Source: SFDP01 sp051891855 (lineage in GTDB: Bacteria > Bacillota > Clostridia > Lachnospirales > Lachnospiraceae). From it: 33,570 nt of DNA. Every line of letters starts with the position of its first letter. The stretch's first letter is position 1. This document shows, in pieces, positions 15,326-23,137 of the stretch. Under the pieces are notes generated by a model, which was given only the letters and a program-made list of their open reading frames with translations, ran no database searches and was not told where the DNA came from. Both the position numbers and the translations under genes were made by a program. The stretch covers positions 1 to 33,570 of the forward strand of contig JBJFFP010000060.1 of NCBI GenBank assembly GCA_051891855.1. The letters are read 5' to 3'.

Positions 15326-16165
15326 ATGAAAGTTGGCGTTATCGGTGCCGGAACTATGGGTGCAGGAATTGCACAGGCTTTTGCGGAAGCAGAAGGCTAT
15401 GAAGTATATCTTTGTGACATTAATGACGAGTTTGCTGCTAACGGTAAGGCGAGAATCGAAAAAGGATTAAGCAAGCTGGTTTCAAAAGGAAAGACAACTC
15501 AAGAAGCAGCAGATGCTATTTTAAATAAGATTACTACCGGTACGAAGGATATCTGTACAGAGGCAGATTTAGTTATTGAAGCTGCTCTGGAGGTTATGTC
15601 TGTTAAGCAGCAGACCTTTAAGGAATTACAGGATATCGTTCCTTCCAGCTGCATCTTCGCAACCAATACCTCTTCCCTTTCCATTACGGAAATCGGTGCA
15701 GGTCTGGACAGACCCGTAATCGGTATGCATTTCTTTAATCCTGCCAACAGAATGAAGCTGGTTGAGGTTATTGCAGGCCTTAATACTCCTGCTGAAGTAG
15801 TAGATAAGATTAAGAAAATTTCCGTTGAAATTGGAAAAGAGCCTGTACAGGTTGAAGAAGGTCCCGGTTTCGTAGTTAACAGAATTTTGATTCCTATGAT
15901 TAATGAAGCTGTAGGTATTTATGCTGATGGTATTGCTTCTGTTGAAGGTATCGACACGGCAATGAAGCTTGGTGCTAATCATCCTATGGGTCCTTTGGCT
16001 CTGGGAGATTTAATCGGACTGGACATCTGTCTGGCAATCATGAACGTTCTTTATGATGAAACCGGAGATCCTAAATATCGTCCTCATCCTCTCTTAAAGA
16101 AAATGGTTCGTGGAAAACAGCTGGGAATTAAGACCGGTAAAGGTTTCTATGACTATTCTAAATAA
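15326..16165 (+). CDS. hbd: 3-hydroxybutyryl-CoA dehydrogenase
   Basis: Reduces acetoacetyl-CoA to 3-hydroxybutyryl-CoA with NAD(P)H. The 279-residue protein opens with the dinucleotide-binding loop VGVIGAGTMGAGIA (Gly7, 9, 12), has NTSSLSITEI, the catalytic His135 in IGMHFFNPANRMKLVEV, and the conserved GFVVNRILIPMINEA and LGANHPMGPLALGDLIGLD of the helical domain. Length is standard for the clostridial enzyme. AAGGAGG precedes the start. It is the last gene of the operon: a strong terminator follows, so bcd and etfAB are not co-transcribed here. Confidence 0.95.
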   Translation: MKVGVIGAGTMGAGIAQAFAEAEGYEVYLCDINDEFAANGKARIEKGLSKLVSKGKTTQEAADAILNKITTGTKDICTEADLVIEAALEVMSVKQQTFKELQDIVPSSCIFATNTSSLSITEIGAGLDRPVIGMHFFNPANRMKLVEVIAGLNTPAEVVDKIKKISVEIGKEPVQVEEGPGFVVNRILIPMINEAVGIYADGIASVEGIDTAMKLGANHPMGPLALGDLIGLDICLAIMNVLYDETGDPKYRPHPLLKKMVRGKQLGIKTGKGFYDYSK

Positions 16166-16186
16166 GCATTAAATTAGTAAACTATA

Positions 16187-16224
16187 AAAGTCCTGAAAAT
16201 ACATAGAATTTTCAGGACTTTTTA
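16187..16224. terminator. Strong terminator, probably two-way
   Basis: AAAGTCCTGAAAAT (16187–16200) against ATTTTCAGGACTTT, six-base loop, then a T-run. A T-run also appears on the other strand, so it can serve the opposing DUF975 operon as well. Confidence 0.88.
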
Positions 16225-16235
16225 TTTGGGGATAT

Positions 16236-17096
16236 TTAAACCTGATAATCAATACGGGGCATGTTCTGTAAAGGAGAATCATCAGTTTGCTCCATAGCAG
16301 CCTTATAACCCAGTAAATCAAGATAAAACAGAGTATAGGACATATTCTGATAAGGAGTAACGAATAGAAAGCCGATTCCCAAACTAAGCAAGGATGCAAA
16401 AAGCAAAGGAAGGAAGCTGAGCTGAAGATATAGGAAGCGCAGCTTTTGTCCTTTCATCAGCTTACGGCTCATTTTCATCAACTGAAAAATATTCTTTTGG
16501 GGAAAATCCAATAATAAATAGAAGCATTGCGAGTAGCCATAGGATATCCATAAAGAAATGGAAATACCTATAATCAGTAAAATAGTAAGTAGAAAAATAA
16601 AGCTTAAAACGGCTGCTGTATCATTAGATAAGGAATAATGCCCACCTCCCAAAAGAGGACTGATCAGATAAAAAATAAAGGTCAGAATAATTAAGAGAGG
16701 TAAGAGGGAAAGCAGCTGAACAAAAAACTGGATTCCAATGGCCTTATCCGGTGAGGTTCTGAAGCCTGTAAAAATATCTGAAAGCTGATAAGGCTTTTGA
16801 CATGCTATATTGAGGTAGAAGGCATTAATTCCCACATATAAGATTGCACTGAATAAACTGATAATAAAGGTAATCAGGAATTGGATGAGCCAATCGGTAA
16901 GGGTGTAAGCCACACCGTTTATACTGGCTAATAAGGTGATAACGGTAATAATCAATTCAGTGGCTAAAAGAACGGAAATGGCCGCTCGGTATTTTCCCAG
17001 CATTATCCCTCTGGCGGTTTGCTTCAGTTCACTACAGGTTTGTACTTTTCTTTCATTCATCATTATAAGATTAAGGCCGGCATACGCCGGCCCCAT
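16236..17096 (-). CDS. DUF975 family integral membrane protein
   Basis: About 286 residues with five or six long hydrophobic segments, for example AAISVLLATELIITVITLLA, WLIQFLITFIISLFSAILYV and LSLLPLLIILTFIFYLI. The start of the mature part (ERKVQTCSELKQTARGIMLGKYRAAI) and the DIFTGF loop match DUF975, membrane proteins of unknown role common in Firmicutes. The start is uncertain. ATGs at 17102 and 17096 follow AAGAAGGG, and I choose 17096 with a six-base gap. Family resemblance begins only near the ATGs at 17063/17060, which lack a ribosome site and follow a GC-rich hairpin (GGCCGGC/GCCGGCC). Last gene of a three-gene operon. Confidence 0.8.
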   Translation of the reverse strand: MGPAYAGLNLIMMNERKVQTCSELKQTARGIMLGKYRAAISVLLATELIITVITLLASINGVAYTLTDWLIQFLITFIISLFSAILYVGINAFYLNIACQKPYQLSDIFTGFRTSPDKAIGIQFFVQLLSLLPLLIILTFIFYLISPLLGGGHYSLSNDTAAVLSFIFLLTILLIIGISISLWISYGYSQCFYLLLDFPQKNIFQLMKMSRKLMKGQKLRFLYLQLSFLPLLFASLLSLGIGFLFVTPYQNMSYTLFYLDLLGYKAAMEQTDDSPLQNMPRIDYQV

Positions 17097-17123
17097 TACC
17101 ATCCCTTCTTTTTATATTAGTAT

Positions 17124-17582
17124 CTAACAGGCGATATCCACATTCATACCCTTGTACTTAATGGCATCGGTATCCTTTAAATCCTGTTGATAGGGGTTTT
17201 TCTCATTGTAATATTTAATCTGTGTCTGGGTAGTACCGCCAGCTACATAGGAACGACCACATTCCGGGCAAATGGAGGTTTTCAGGGTAACGTTGGCGGA
17301 AAGCACCTTACCGTTATTCTGTGCGGCATCGCTGTAAGCGTTACTGACATGTTCCTGCTCATGGGCACGGACAGCAGAGGCAGCACTTCCGGGAGAAATT
17401 CTGGTAGGGGCTTTATAGGAAACCATTTCATCTGAACCATCCTGATATTTACGATTCTTACAGGTTTCACATTCTGCCGGAGAAGACTCCCTTCCGGGTG
17501 TCTTCAGGGTGCTTTCGGAAGGATTGCGGACAATACTGCCTCCGAAAGGATTATAGTTGGAATAATCAATAGGATTAATCAT
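17124..17582 (-). CDS. Putative zinc metallopeptidase-like protein (HEXXH, two CxxC pairs)
   Basis: A 152-residue protein with HEQEH at 74–78 in SAASAVRAHEQEHVSNAYSD, a HEXXH zinc-binding/catalytic pattern, and two cysteine pairs, C38-x2-C41 (ECETC) and C105-x2-C108 (CPEC), able to hold a structural zinc. The VRAHEQ-H context recalls the SprA-related family of putative metalloproteases (PF12118), though this one is much shorter and has the added cysteines. There is no signal peptide or membrane segment. Its ATG overlaps the upstream stop by four bases (ATGA), and the next gene follows after 27 bases, so its action probably involves the two membrane proteins it sits between. Peptidase activity is inferred only. 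Confidence 0.7.
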   Translation of the reverse strand: MINPIDYSNYNPFGGSIVRNPSESTLKTPGRESSPAECETCKNRKYQDGSDEMVSYKAPTRISPGSAASAVRAHEQEHVSNAYSDAAQNNGKVLSANVTLKTSICPECGRSYVAGGTTQTQIKYYNEKNPYQQDLKDTDAIKYKGMNVDIAC

Positions 17583-18013
17583 AAGTCTCCTCCTTCCACA
17601 CGGGGAATATCCATGTTTTCATAATTTTCATAAAATAAATACGGGTTTTCCTCAGTGGGCTTACCATACAACTGCTCATACATCTGTTGATAAAGCATAT
17701 TATACTGTTCACGAACCTGAGGAATAAAAAGAATTGCATAAATCTGAACCAAAAGAACGAACAGTTCAACGGCAACTCCTACTGTACCGCAGATCAGTCC
17801 AATCCTGGCAGGGCTGCTGATTGAGCGATTGCTCCCACGGGATAAAACAGCCAGGATAATGGCCAGAGCACCACAAATCAAGCTGACAAGCATAAACCCC
17901 ATAATCATACATAATAAAGAGATTATACCCAGAGTTCTGGAAGCTATAGCAAAGGAATTGGGAGCGGCAGTTCTTATGGGCATATTCATTTCATTATAGC
18001 TTGTACTGTTCAT
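17579..18013 (-). CDS. Small membrane protein, DUF4190-like
   Basis: A 144-residue protein with a short polar N-terminus, two membrane segments (about 24–58, LGIISLLCMIMGFMLVSLIC... and about 70–98, IGLICGTVGVAVELFVLLVQ) and a Tyr/Glu-rich cytoplasmic or external tail (YNMLYQQMYEQLYGKPTEENPYLFYENYENM). The pattern ASRTLGIISLL...GALAIILAVLSRG resembles DUF4190 proteins. It leads a three-gene operon and is translationally coupled to the HEXXH gene. AAGGA stands ten bases before the ATG. Function unknown. Confidence 0.72.
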   Translation of the reverse strand: MNSTSYNEMNMPIRTAAPNSFAIASRTLGIISLLCMIMGFMLVSLICGALAIILAVLSRGSNRSISSPARIGLICGTVGVAVELFVLLVQIYAILFIPQVREQYNMLYQQMYEQLYGKPTEENPYLFYENYENMDIPRVEGGDL

Positions 18014-18050
18014 TTAAAGGACTTCCTTAAACAAAAAATTTTACAAATAA

Positions 18051-18079
18051 AGTATAGCACTTCTTTTAAGGAAGTACAA
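18051..18079 (-). promoter_or_regulatory. Promoter with internal palindrome for the minus-strand three-gene operon
   Basis: On the minus strand TATACT is a fair -10, with a weak TTGTAC 17 bases upstream. The spacer is almost entirely an inverted repeat (ACTTC-TTTTAAG-GAAGT, 18059–18075). A related word, ACTTCCTTAAA, recurs at 18021–18031 by the start codon. A repressor site in the spacer is plausible. Confidence 0.5.
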
Positions 18080-18126
18080 ATAAAAAATTGTTTTATGATT
18101 TCTGTCATTCTAAACAATTATGGATA

Positions 18127-18155
18127 TTGAATTTTTAATGGTAAATAGGTAAAAT
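18127..18155 (+). promoter_or_regulatory. tex promoter
   Basis: TTGAAT (18127–18132), 17-bp spacer, TAAAAT (18150–18155), about 60 bases before the tex start codon. Confidence 0.65.
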
Positions 18156-18220
18156 AGGGGAGGATTAAACAGACATTTATTCAATTAGGATAAAAGTAAG
18201 TCTGAGAACAGGAGCAATAC

Positions 18221-20566
18221 ATGGATATATTACAGAAAATAACAGATGAACTGGCAGTAAAAAAATGGCAGGTTGAAGCTGCAGTGGGACTTATAGATGA
18301 AGGAAATACCATTCCTTTCATTTCCCGATATCGTAAGGAGGCAACAGGTTCCTTAAATGATGAGCAGCTGAGAAGTCTTCATGAACGATTGGTTTATCTG
18401 CGTAACCTGGAGGAAAAGAAGCAGCAGGTTCTGGGAAGTATTGAGGAACAGGGAAATCTGACGGAGGAACTTAAGGAGAAAATTCTTGCTGCCGAGACCC
18501 AGGTCCTTGTAGAAGACCTTTACCGCCCTTATCGGCCAAAAAGGAAAACACGTGCCAGTGTGGCAAAGGAAAAAGGACTTGAGCCTTTGGCTAAACTGAT
18601 TTATGAACAGGAAATCCGCACAGATCTTCTCCAGGAAGCTTCTCAATATATTTCTCAGGAAAAAGGAGTTGAAACTACAGAAGATGCCCTTCAGGGTGCA
18701 AAGGATATTTTGGCAGAGACAATATCTGATGAGGCGGATTACCGTACTTATATTCGCAGGCTTACTCTGGAGGAGGGAAAGCTGACCAGTACGGCTAAGG
18801 ATGAAAAGTCCCAGTCAGTTTATGAAATGTACTATCAATACGAAGAGCCTCTTAAGCAGGTAGCCGGCCATCGGATATTGGCCATTAATCGGGGAGAGAA
18901 TGAGAAGGTTCTTACGGTTAAGGTAGAGGCTCCCGTAGAACGGATTTTGACTTATCTGGAAAAGCAGATCATTAAAGGGAACTGGCCTGCTGATCCTGAT
19001 TCGGTAAATCCGGTTACCACTCCTGTTTTGCAGGAGGTAGCTGCAGACAGCTATCAGCGGTTGATTGCACCGGCTATTGAGAGAGAAATCCGAAATGAAC
19101 TTACGCAGAAGGCTGAGGATGGAGCCATTGCTGTATTTGGAAAAAACCTTGAACAGCTTTTACTCCAGCCGCCTATTGCCGGCAAAGTCGTTTTAGGATG
19201 GGATCCGGCCTTTCGTACAGGATGCAAGCTGGCTGTAGTAGATGAGACAGGAAAGGTATTGGATACAAAAGTAATTTATCCTACTGCCCCCCAGAACAAA
19301 GTGAAGGAAGCAAAGGATGAATTAAAAAAATTAATTAAAAAATACAATATTTCTTTGATTTCTGTAGGCAACGGAACGGCCTCCAGAGAATCGGAGCAGG
19401 TAATTGTAGAGCTGTTGAAAGAGCTGGACACTCCGGTGCAGTATGTGATCGTGAATGAAGCAGGAGCCAGTGTTTATTCAGCCAGTAAACTTGCAACAGA
19501 GGAATTTCCGGAATTTGATGTGGGACAAAGAAGCGCAGCTTCCATAGCAAGACGTCTGCAGGATCCTTTGGCAGAGCTGGTAAAAATCGATCCAAAATCC
19601 ATCGGTGTGGGTCAGTATCAGCATGACATGAATCAGAAGAAGCTGACAGAAGCTCTTACCGGGGTGGTAGAGGACAGCGTAAATAAGGTTGGAGTAGATT
19701 TAAATACAGCCAGTGCTTCTTTGATGGAGTATATTTCGGGAATCAGTAAGACTCTGGCAAAAAATATTGTGGATTATCGGGAAACCCATGGGCGTTTTAC
19801 CGACAGAAGACAGCTGCTGAAGGTACCCAAGCTGGGGCCTAAGGCCTTTGAGCAGTGTGCAGGATTTATGCGCATTACAGATGGAAGCAATCCTTTGGAT
19901 GCAACCAGTGTTCATCCGGAATCTTACGAGGCTACCATGCAGCTAATGGATAAACTGGGGCTGACCATGGAGGATATAAAAGAGATTCAAAAGCAGGCTG
20001 CCGCCAGAAACGGGCAGAAGAAAAAGGAAGTATCGAAAAAAACGGTTAAAAAGCAGATGGTTATCCGCAATACTAATACGGCTATGGGGAAGGCCTTGGC
20101 AGCAGCAATGGCAGGACAGGATCTCCTCCGTGATGAGAGCCATAAGCAGGTAACACAGGAGATTTCCTGCTTGGAAAAGCGGGTTAAGGATAAGAAAAAA
20201 ATGGCTGAGGAGCTGGGTATCGGGGAGCCTACACTGACGGATATTTTGAAAGAGCTGGAGAAGCCGGCCAGGGACCCCAGAGAGGATATGCCTAAGCCGA
20301 TTTTAAGAAGTGATATTCTGGAAATGAAGGACCTGAAGCAGGGAATGATTTTAAAGGGAACCGTGAGAAATGTCATTGATTTCGGAGCCTTTGTAGATAT
20401 AGGGGTCCATCAGGATGGACTGGTGCATATTTCCCAGATTACGGATAAGTATATTAAGCATCCCTTGGAGGCTGTAAGTATAGGGGATATAGTGGATGTA
20501 CAGGTTCTTTCGGTGGATATGGCCAAAAAGCGGATTGGACTTACCATGAAGCTGAACAACAATTAA
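18221..20566 (+). CDS. tex: Tex family S1 RNA-binding protein
   Basis: A 781-residue nucleic-acid-binding protein linked to transcription and RNA handling. The order is that of Tex: an N-terminal helical part (VGLIDEGNTIPFISRYRKEATGSL), a YqgF/RNase H-like domain (VVLGWDPAFRTGCKLAVVD), helix-hairpin-helix segments (about 490–550, VGVDLNTASASLMEYISGIS, LLKVPKLGPKAFEQCAGFMRI), and an S1 domain at the end (LKQGMILKGTVRNVIDFGAFVD). Between them, roughly residues 590–665, is a Lys/Ala/Met-rich stretch (KKKEVSKKTVKKQ..., ALAAAMAGQD) that I do not recall from Bacillus YdcI-type proteins of about 720 residues; it explains the extra length. AGGAG precedes the ATG. ribU and dapF follow closely. Confidence 0.94.
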   Translation: MDILQKITDELAVKKWQVEAAVGLIDEGNTIPFISRYRKEATGSLNDEQLRSLHERLVYLRNLEEKKQQVLGSIEEQGNLTEELKEKILAAETQVLVEDLYRPYRPKRKTRASVAKEKGLEPLAKLIYEQEIRTDLLQEASQYISQEKGVETTEDALQGAKDILAETISDEADYRTYIRRLTLEEGKLTSTAKDEKSQSVYEMYYQYEEPLKQVAGHRILAINRGENEKVLTVKVEAPVERILTYLEKQIIKGNWPADPDSVNPVTTPVLQEVAADSYQRLIAPAIEREIRNELTQKAEDGAIAVFGKNLEQLLLQPPIAGKVVLGWDPAFRTGCKLAVVDETGKVLDTKVIYPTAPQNKVKEAKDELKKLIKKYNISLISVGNGTASRESEQVIVELLKELDTPVQYVIVNEAGASVYSASKLATEEFPEFDVGQRSAASIARRLQDPLAELVKIDPKSIGVGQYQHDMNQKKLTEALTGVVEDSVNKVGVDLNTASASLMEYISGISKTLAKNIVDYRETHGRFTDRRQLLKVPKLGPKAFEQCAGFMRITDGSNPLDATSVHPESYEATMQLMDKLGLTMEDIKEIQKQAAARNGQKKKEVSKKTVKKQMVIRNTNTAMGKALAAAMAGQDLLRDESHKQVTQEISCLEKRVKDKKKMAEELGIGEPTLTDILKELEKPARDPREDMPKPILRSDILEMKDLKQGMILKGTVRNVIDFGAFVDIGVHQDGLVHISQITDKYIKHPLEAVSIGDIVDVQVLSVDMAKKRIGLTMKLNNN

Positions 20567-20605
20567 GAAAAGGCTGCTAAAGCAGCAGAATGAGAGGAAA
20601 AAATG
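20566..20605 (+). repeat. Leader element, copy 1 (before ribU)
   Basis: A 40-base block ending in the ribU ATG: GCTGC-TAAA-GCAGC hairpin, then AGAATGAGAGGAAA containing the ribosome site. It aligns without gaps to 27131–27170, with about 33 of 40 identical bases; one stem pair changes from T-A to C-G between copies. Confidence 0.6.
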
Positions 20606-21328
20606 TTTAGTGATTTATTTACGGAGCTGGGAAAAAATTTACTGTTCGTATTGGAATTTTTAGGTGTAGTAGCAGTCCTTTTTATTATTGCTTATGTGGT
20701 GGAAAAATGGGAGAAAAAGCGTAATGGCTCCTTAGAAAGAGTTTTAAGCACCCGAAAGGTAGCTATGATCGGCATGTTTTCAGCCATTGCCGCAGTGCTG
20801 ATGTTCTTTGAGGTACCGGTTCCCTTTGCTCCCGGTTTTTATAAAATTGATTTGAGTGAGCTTCCGGTATTGATAGCAGCCTTTGCCTTTGGGCCGGTTG
20901 CAGGAGTTTTGACAGAGTTTGTTAAAATCATTTTAAATTTATTAACGGATTCCACCACAACAGCCTTTGTGGGAGAACTGGCAAACTTTGCCGTTGGCTG
21001 TTCCTTTATCCTTCCGGCTTCCATTATCTATACCTTTAAGAAAAGCAAAAAACAGGCAGTAATTTCCTGTATTCTCGGTACGGCGATTATGACCGTTTTT
21101 GGAACTGCCTTTAATGCAGTTTATCTTTTGCCTAAGTTTGCCGAATTATACGGGATGCCTTTGGAGGCGATTGTGGGAATGGGGACGGCAATCAACCCGG
21201 CAATTACCGATGTGACCAGCCTGGTAGTTTTGGCTGTTGCACCCCTGAATCTTATAAAAGGCAGTATTGTATCGATTTTGACTGTTTTGATTTATAAGAA
21301 GCTGAGTATAATCATTAAGGCACATTGA
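20603..21328 (+). CDS. ribU: RibU-like riboflavin ECF transporter S component
   Basis: Substrate-binding membrane component of an energy-coupling-factor vitamin importer. The core (about residues 48–240) has roughly six hydrophobic segments and the FYKIDLSELPVLIAAFAFGPVAG stretch typical of RibU, followed by LVVLAVAPLNLIKGSIVSIL near the end. An extra hydrophobic helix and charged loop (LFVLEFLGVVAVLFIIAYVVEKWEKKRNGSLE) precede the core. The shared EcfAA'T module is not in the window, as expected for a group II transporter. I see no FMN riboswitch before it; instead it lies 36 bases after tex with the repeated leader element. Another vitamin S component is possible but less likely. Confidence 0.85.
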   Translation: MFSDLFTELGKNLLFVLEFLGVVAVLFIIAYVVEKWEKKRNGSLERVLSTRKVAMIGMFSAIAAVLMFFEVPVPFAPGFYKIDLSELPVLIAAFAFGPVAGVLTEFVKIILNLLTDSTTTAFVGELANFAVGCSFILPASIIYTFKKSKKQAVISCILGTAIMTVFGTAFNAVYLLPKFAELYGMPLEAIVGMGTAINPAITDVTSLVVLAVAPLNLIKGSIVSILTVLIYKKLSIIIKAH

Positions 21329-21375
21329 GTTTTGAGTGAAGGCTGATAGAGTAAGGGAAGAACAAGGAGGAAAAG

Positions 21376-22215
21376 ATGAAATTTACAAAAATGCATGGCT
21401 GTGGAAATGATTATGTATACATCAACGGGGCAGCAGAGCAAATTTCTGCAGCAGAAAAACCGGACTGGGTTCGCAAAGTCAGTGACAGACACTTTGGAAT
21501 CGGCAGTGACGGTGCAATTTTTATAAATCCCAGTGAGCAGGCAGATTTTGAGATGGAAATGTATAATGCAGATGGAAGCCGCTCCGAAATGTGCGGTAAC
21601 GGAATACGCTGTGTGGGAAAATACGTTTATGATAAGGGGCTTACGGATAAAACACAGATATCCGTAGTCAGCGGAGGTCAAATAAAGTATTTGGATTTGA
21701 TTGTAGAAAATGACCAAGTAAGTCAAGTGAAAGTTAATATGGGATCTCCCATACTTGCGGCTAAGGATATACCTGTCATCAGTGAAAAAGAGCAGGTGAT
21801 TTTAGAGCCGATATTTATACAGGAAATAGGAAAAAGCTTCCAAATGACATGTGTGTCGATGGGTAATCCCCATGCAGTAGTGTTTGTAGAGGATGTGGAT
21901 AGTCTGGAAATAGAAAAGCTTGGTCCTCATTTTGAAAATCACAGCTGTTTTCCCAATCGAACCAATACGGAATTTGTTGAGGTTATGGATAGAAGTAACG
22001 TAAAGATGCGGGTATGGGAGAGAGGTACCGGAGAAACTCTGGCCTGCGGAACGGGCTGTTGCGCCACGGCAGTAGCCTGTATATTAAACGGACTGACTGA
22101 GGATGAGATTACGGTACATGTTTTAGGAGGCAGGATTAACATCTTTTGGGAACGCAAAGAAAATCTGGTTTTTATGACCGGACCCGCCGAAATCGTATTT
22201 GAAGGGGAGATTTAG
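21376..22215 (+). CDS. dapF: Diaminopimelate epimerase
   Basis: Converts LL- to meso-diaminopimelate for lysine and peptidoglycan synthesis. The 279 residues show the two-base mechanism: Cys73 in EMCGNGIRCVGKYVYD and Cys224 in LACGTGCCATAV. Also present are MHGCGNDYVYING at the start, GIGSDG, MGNPHAVVFV, and RVWERGTGET. Length is standard. AAGGAGG lies before the ATG. It follows ribU after 47 bases and may be the last gene of the tex transcript; it converges on the gene at 22270. Confidence 0.96.
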   Translation: MKFTKMHGCGNDYVYINGAAEQISAAEKPDWVRKVSDRHFGIGSDGAIFINPSEQADFEMEMYNADGSRSEMCGNGIRCVGKYVYDKGLTDKTQISVVSGGQIKYLDLIVENDQVSQVKVNMGSPILAAKDIPVISEKEQVILEPIFIQEIGKSFQMTCVSMGNPHAVVFVEDVDSLEIEKLGPHFENHSCFPNRTNTEFVEVMDRSNVKMRVWERGTGETLACGTGCCATAVACILNGLTEDEITVHVLGGRINIFWERKENLVFMTGPAEIVFEGEI

Positions 22216-22269
22216 AAAAAATCAGCTCCTTCTGCGGCAGCCTTTTTACGCAGTAATAGTTAATTAAGC

Positions 22270-22959
22270 TCAGGAATCGGCTTCCAGCCACTGCAAAAAG
22301 GAACGGGCATTATCGGTATAGCCACTGTTAATGACGATACCATAGTAGCAGGTGCTGTTGGGATAGCTGGAAGTCCGGATAATACCGGGAGCATCGGAAA
22401 TATTGATGCCTACGGGAACTGCCTCATCCCTTCCATCCTCGGGCAGATCACAGTAAAGGAAATCCTCTTTAAATCGGGCCAGCTCGTCGCTGGAAAGCAG
22501 AGAGGTCAAATCCTGAAAAAAGCCTTTTTCAGCGTACAGCCTGAAATAGTATTCGTCAGCGATAACCACATCCAGCTTACCGGAATAGGCCATGGCAGAA
22601 AGCTTTTGCTGATAAGTGGTGCTATAGGGTGAGGCAGAGTTTTCATTAATATAGTAGGAGGAGTCCAAAAGGGTATCCTGTTTTTGGGAATTAATATTTA
22701 TATAGCGATTAAACCCCTCCATAAAGGCTGCATCATCCATATTGGGAAAAGCATTAATATAAGCGACAGAAAGCACGGTTTCCTTCTGAAACAGCAGGGT
22801 GTGTAGAAGACTTCCGAAGATACAGGCAGCTATCAGAATAATAACGGCAGGAACCTTGTAGTAATTCCAGTAATATTCCCATTGCTTCTTAAGGGGCTTG
22901 CCCTTAAGCTTCTTACGCTGGAGACGAATCTCCTCTCTCATGGAATAGGTGTTAGACAT
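22270..22959 (-). CDS. Single-pass membrane protein with an extracytoplasmic domain, unknown function
   Basis: A 229-residue protein with a basic cytoplasmic N-terminus (EEIRLQRKKLKGKPLKKQW), one membrane segment (about 37–56, VPAVIILIAACIFGSLLHTLLF) and an external domain of about 170 residues. Parts of the domain (SAMAYSGKLDVVIADEYYFRLYAEKGFFQDLTSLL, then AVPVGINISD) read like the second lobe of extracellular solute-binding proteins, but shorter and tethered. No transporter genes are adjacent. It could be a sensor or a degenerate binding protein; I cannot name a family with confidence. GGAGAG precedes the ATG, and a near-consensus promoter supports it as a real gene. Confidence 0.75.
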   Translation of the reverse strand: MSNTYSMREEIRLQRKKLKGKPLKKQWEYYWNYYKVPAVIILIAACIFGSLLHTLLFQKETVLSVAYINAFPNMDDAAFMEGFNRYININSQKQDTLLDSSYYINENSASPYSTTYQQKLSAMAYSGKLDVVIADEYYFRLYAEKGFFQDLTSLLSSDELARFKEDFLYCDLPEDGRDEAVPVGINISDAPGIIRTSSYPNSTCYYGIVINSGYTDNARSFLQWLEADS

Positions 22960-22992
22960 AATTGCTCTCCATTGTGTTTCTTATTGTGTTTT

Positions 22993-23021
22993 ATGATAAT
23001 CAGATAGGACAGCCCTGTCAA
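22993..23021 (-). promoter_or_regulatory. Promoter of the membrane-anchored protein gene
   Basis: On the minus strand TTGACA (23021–23016), 17-bp spacer, TATCAT (22998–22993), about 35 bases before the start codon. Confidence 0.72.
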
Positions 23022-23068
23022 TTAAGGGAAAGTAAAGAATATAAAAAAAATATAAAGCAGTATTTTCA

Positions 23069-23097
23069 TTGCAACTTTTTTACAAATGTACTAAACT
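23069..23097 (+). promoter_or_regulatory. Probable promoter of the DUF6106-like gene
   Basis: TTGCAA (23069–23074), 17-bp spacer, TAAACT (23092–23097), 40 bases before the ATG. Confidence 0.5.
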
Positions 23098-23137
23098 GAA
23101 AGAAATATATGGAATAAAAATATGAGGTGTTGGAAGA

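Noticed and set aside
20567..20602. FMN riboswitch before ribU
   Set aside because: Only 36 bases separate tex and ribU, filled by the repeated leader element; the conserved RFN sequences are absent.
22216..22269. Terminator between the converging dapF and 22270 genes
   Set aside because: Only a five-base stem (CTGCG/CGCAG) enclosing the T-run is visible; it does not fit a terminator on either strand.
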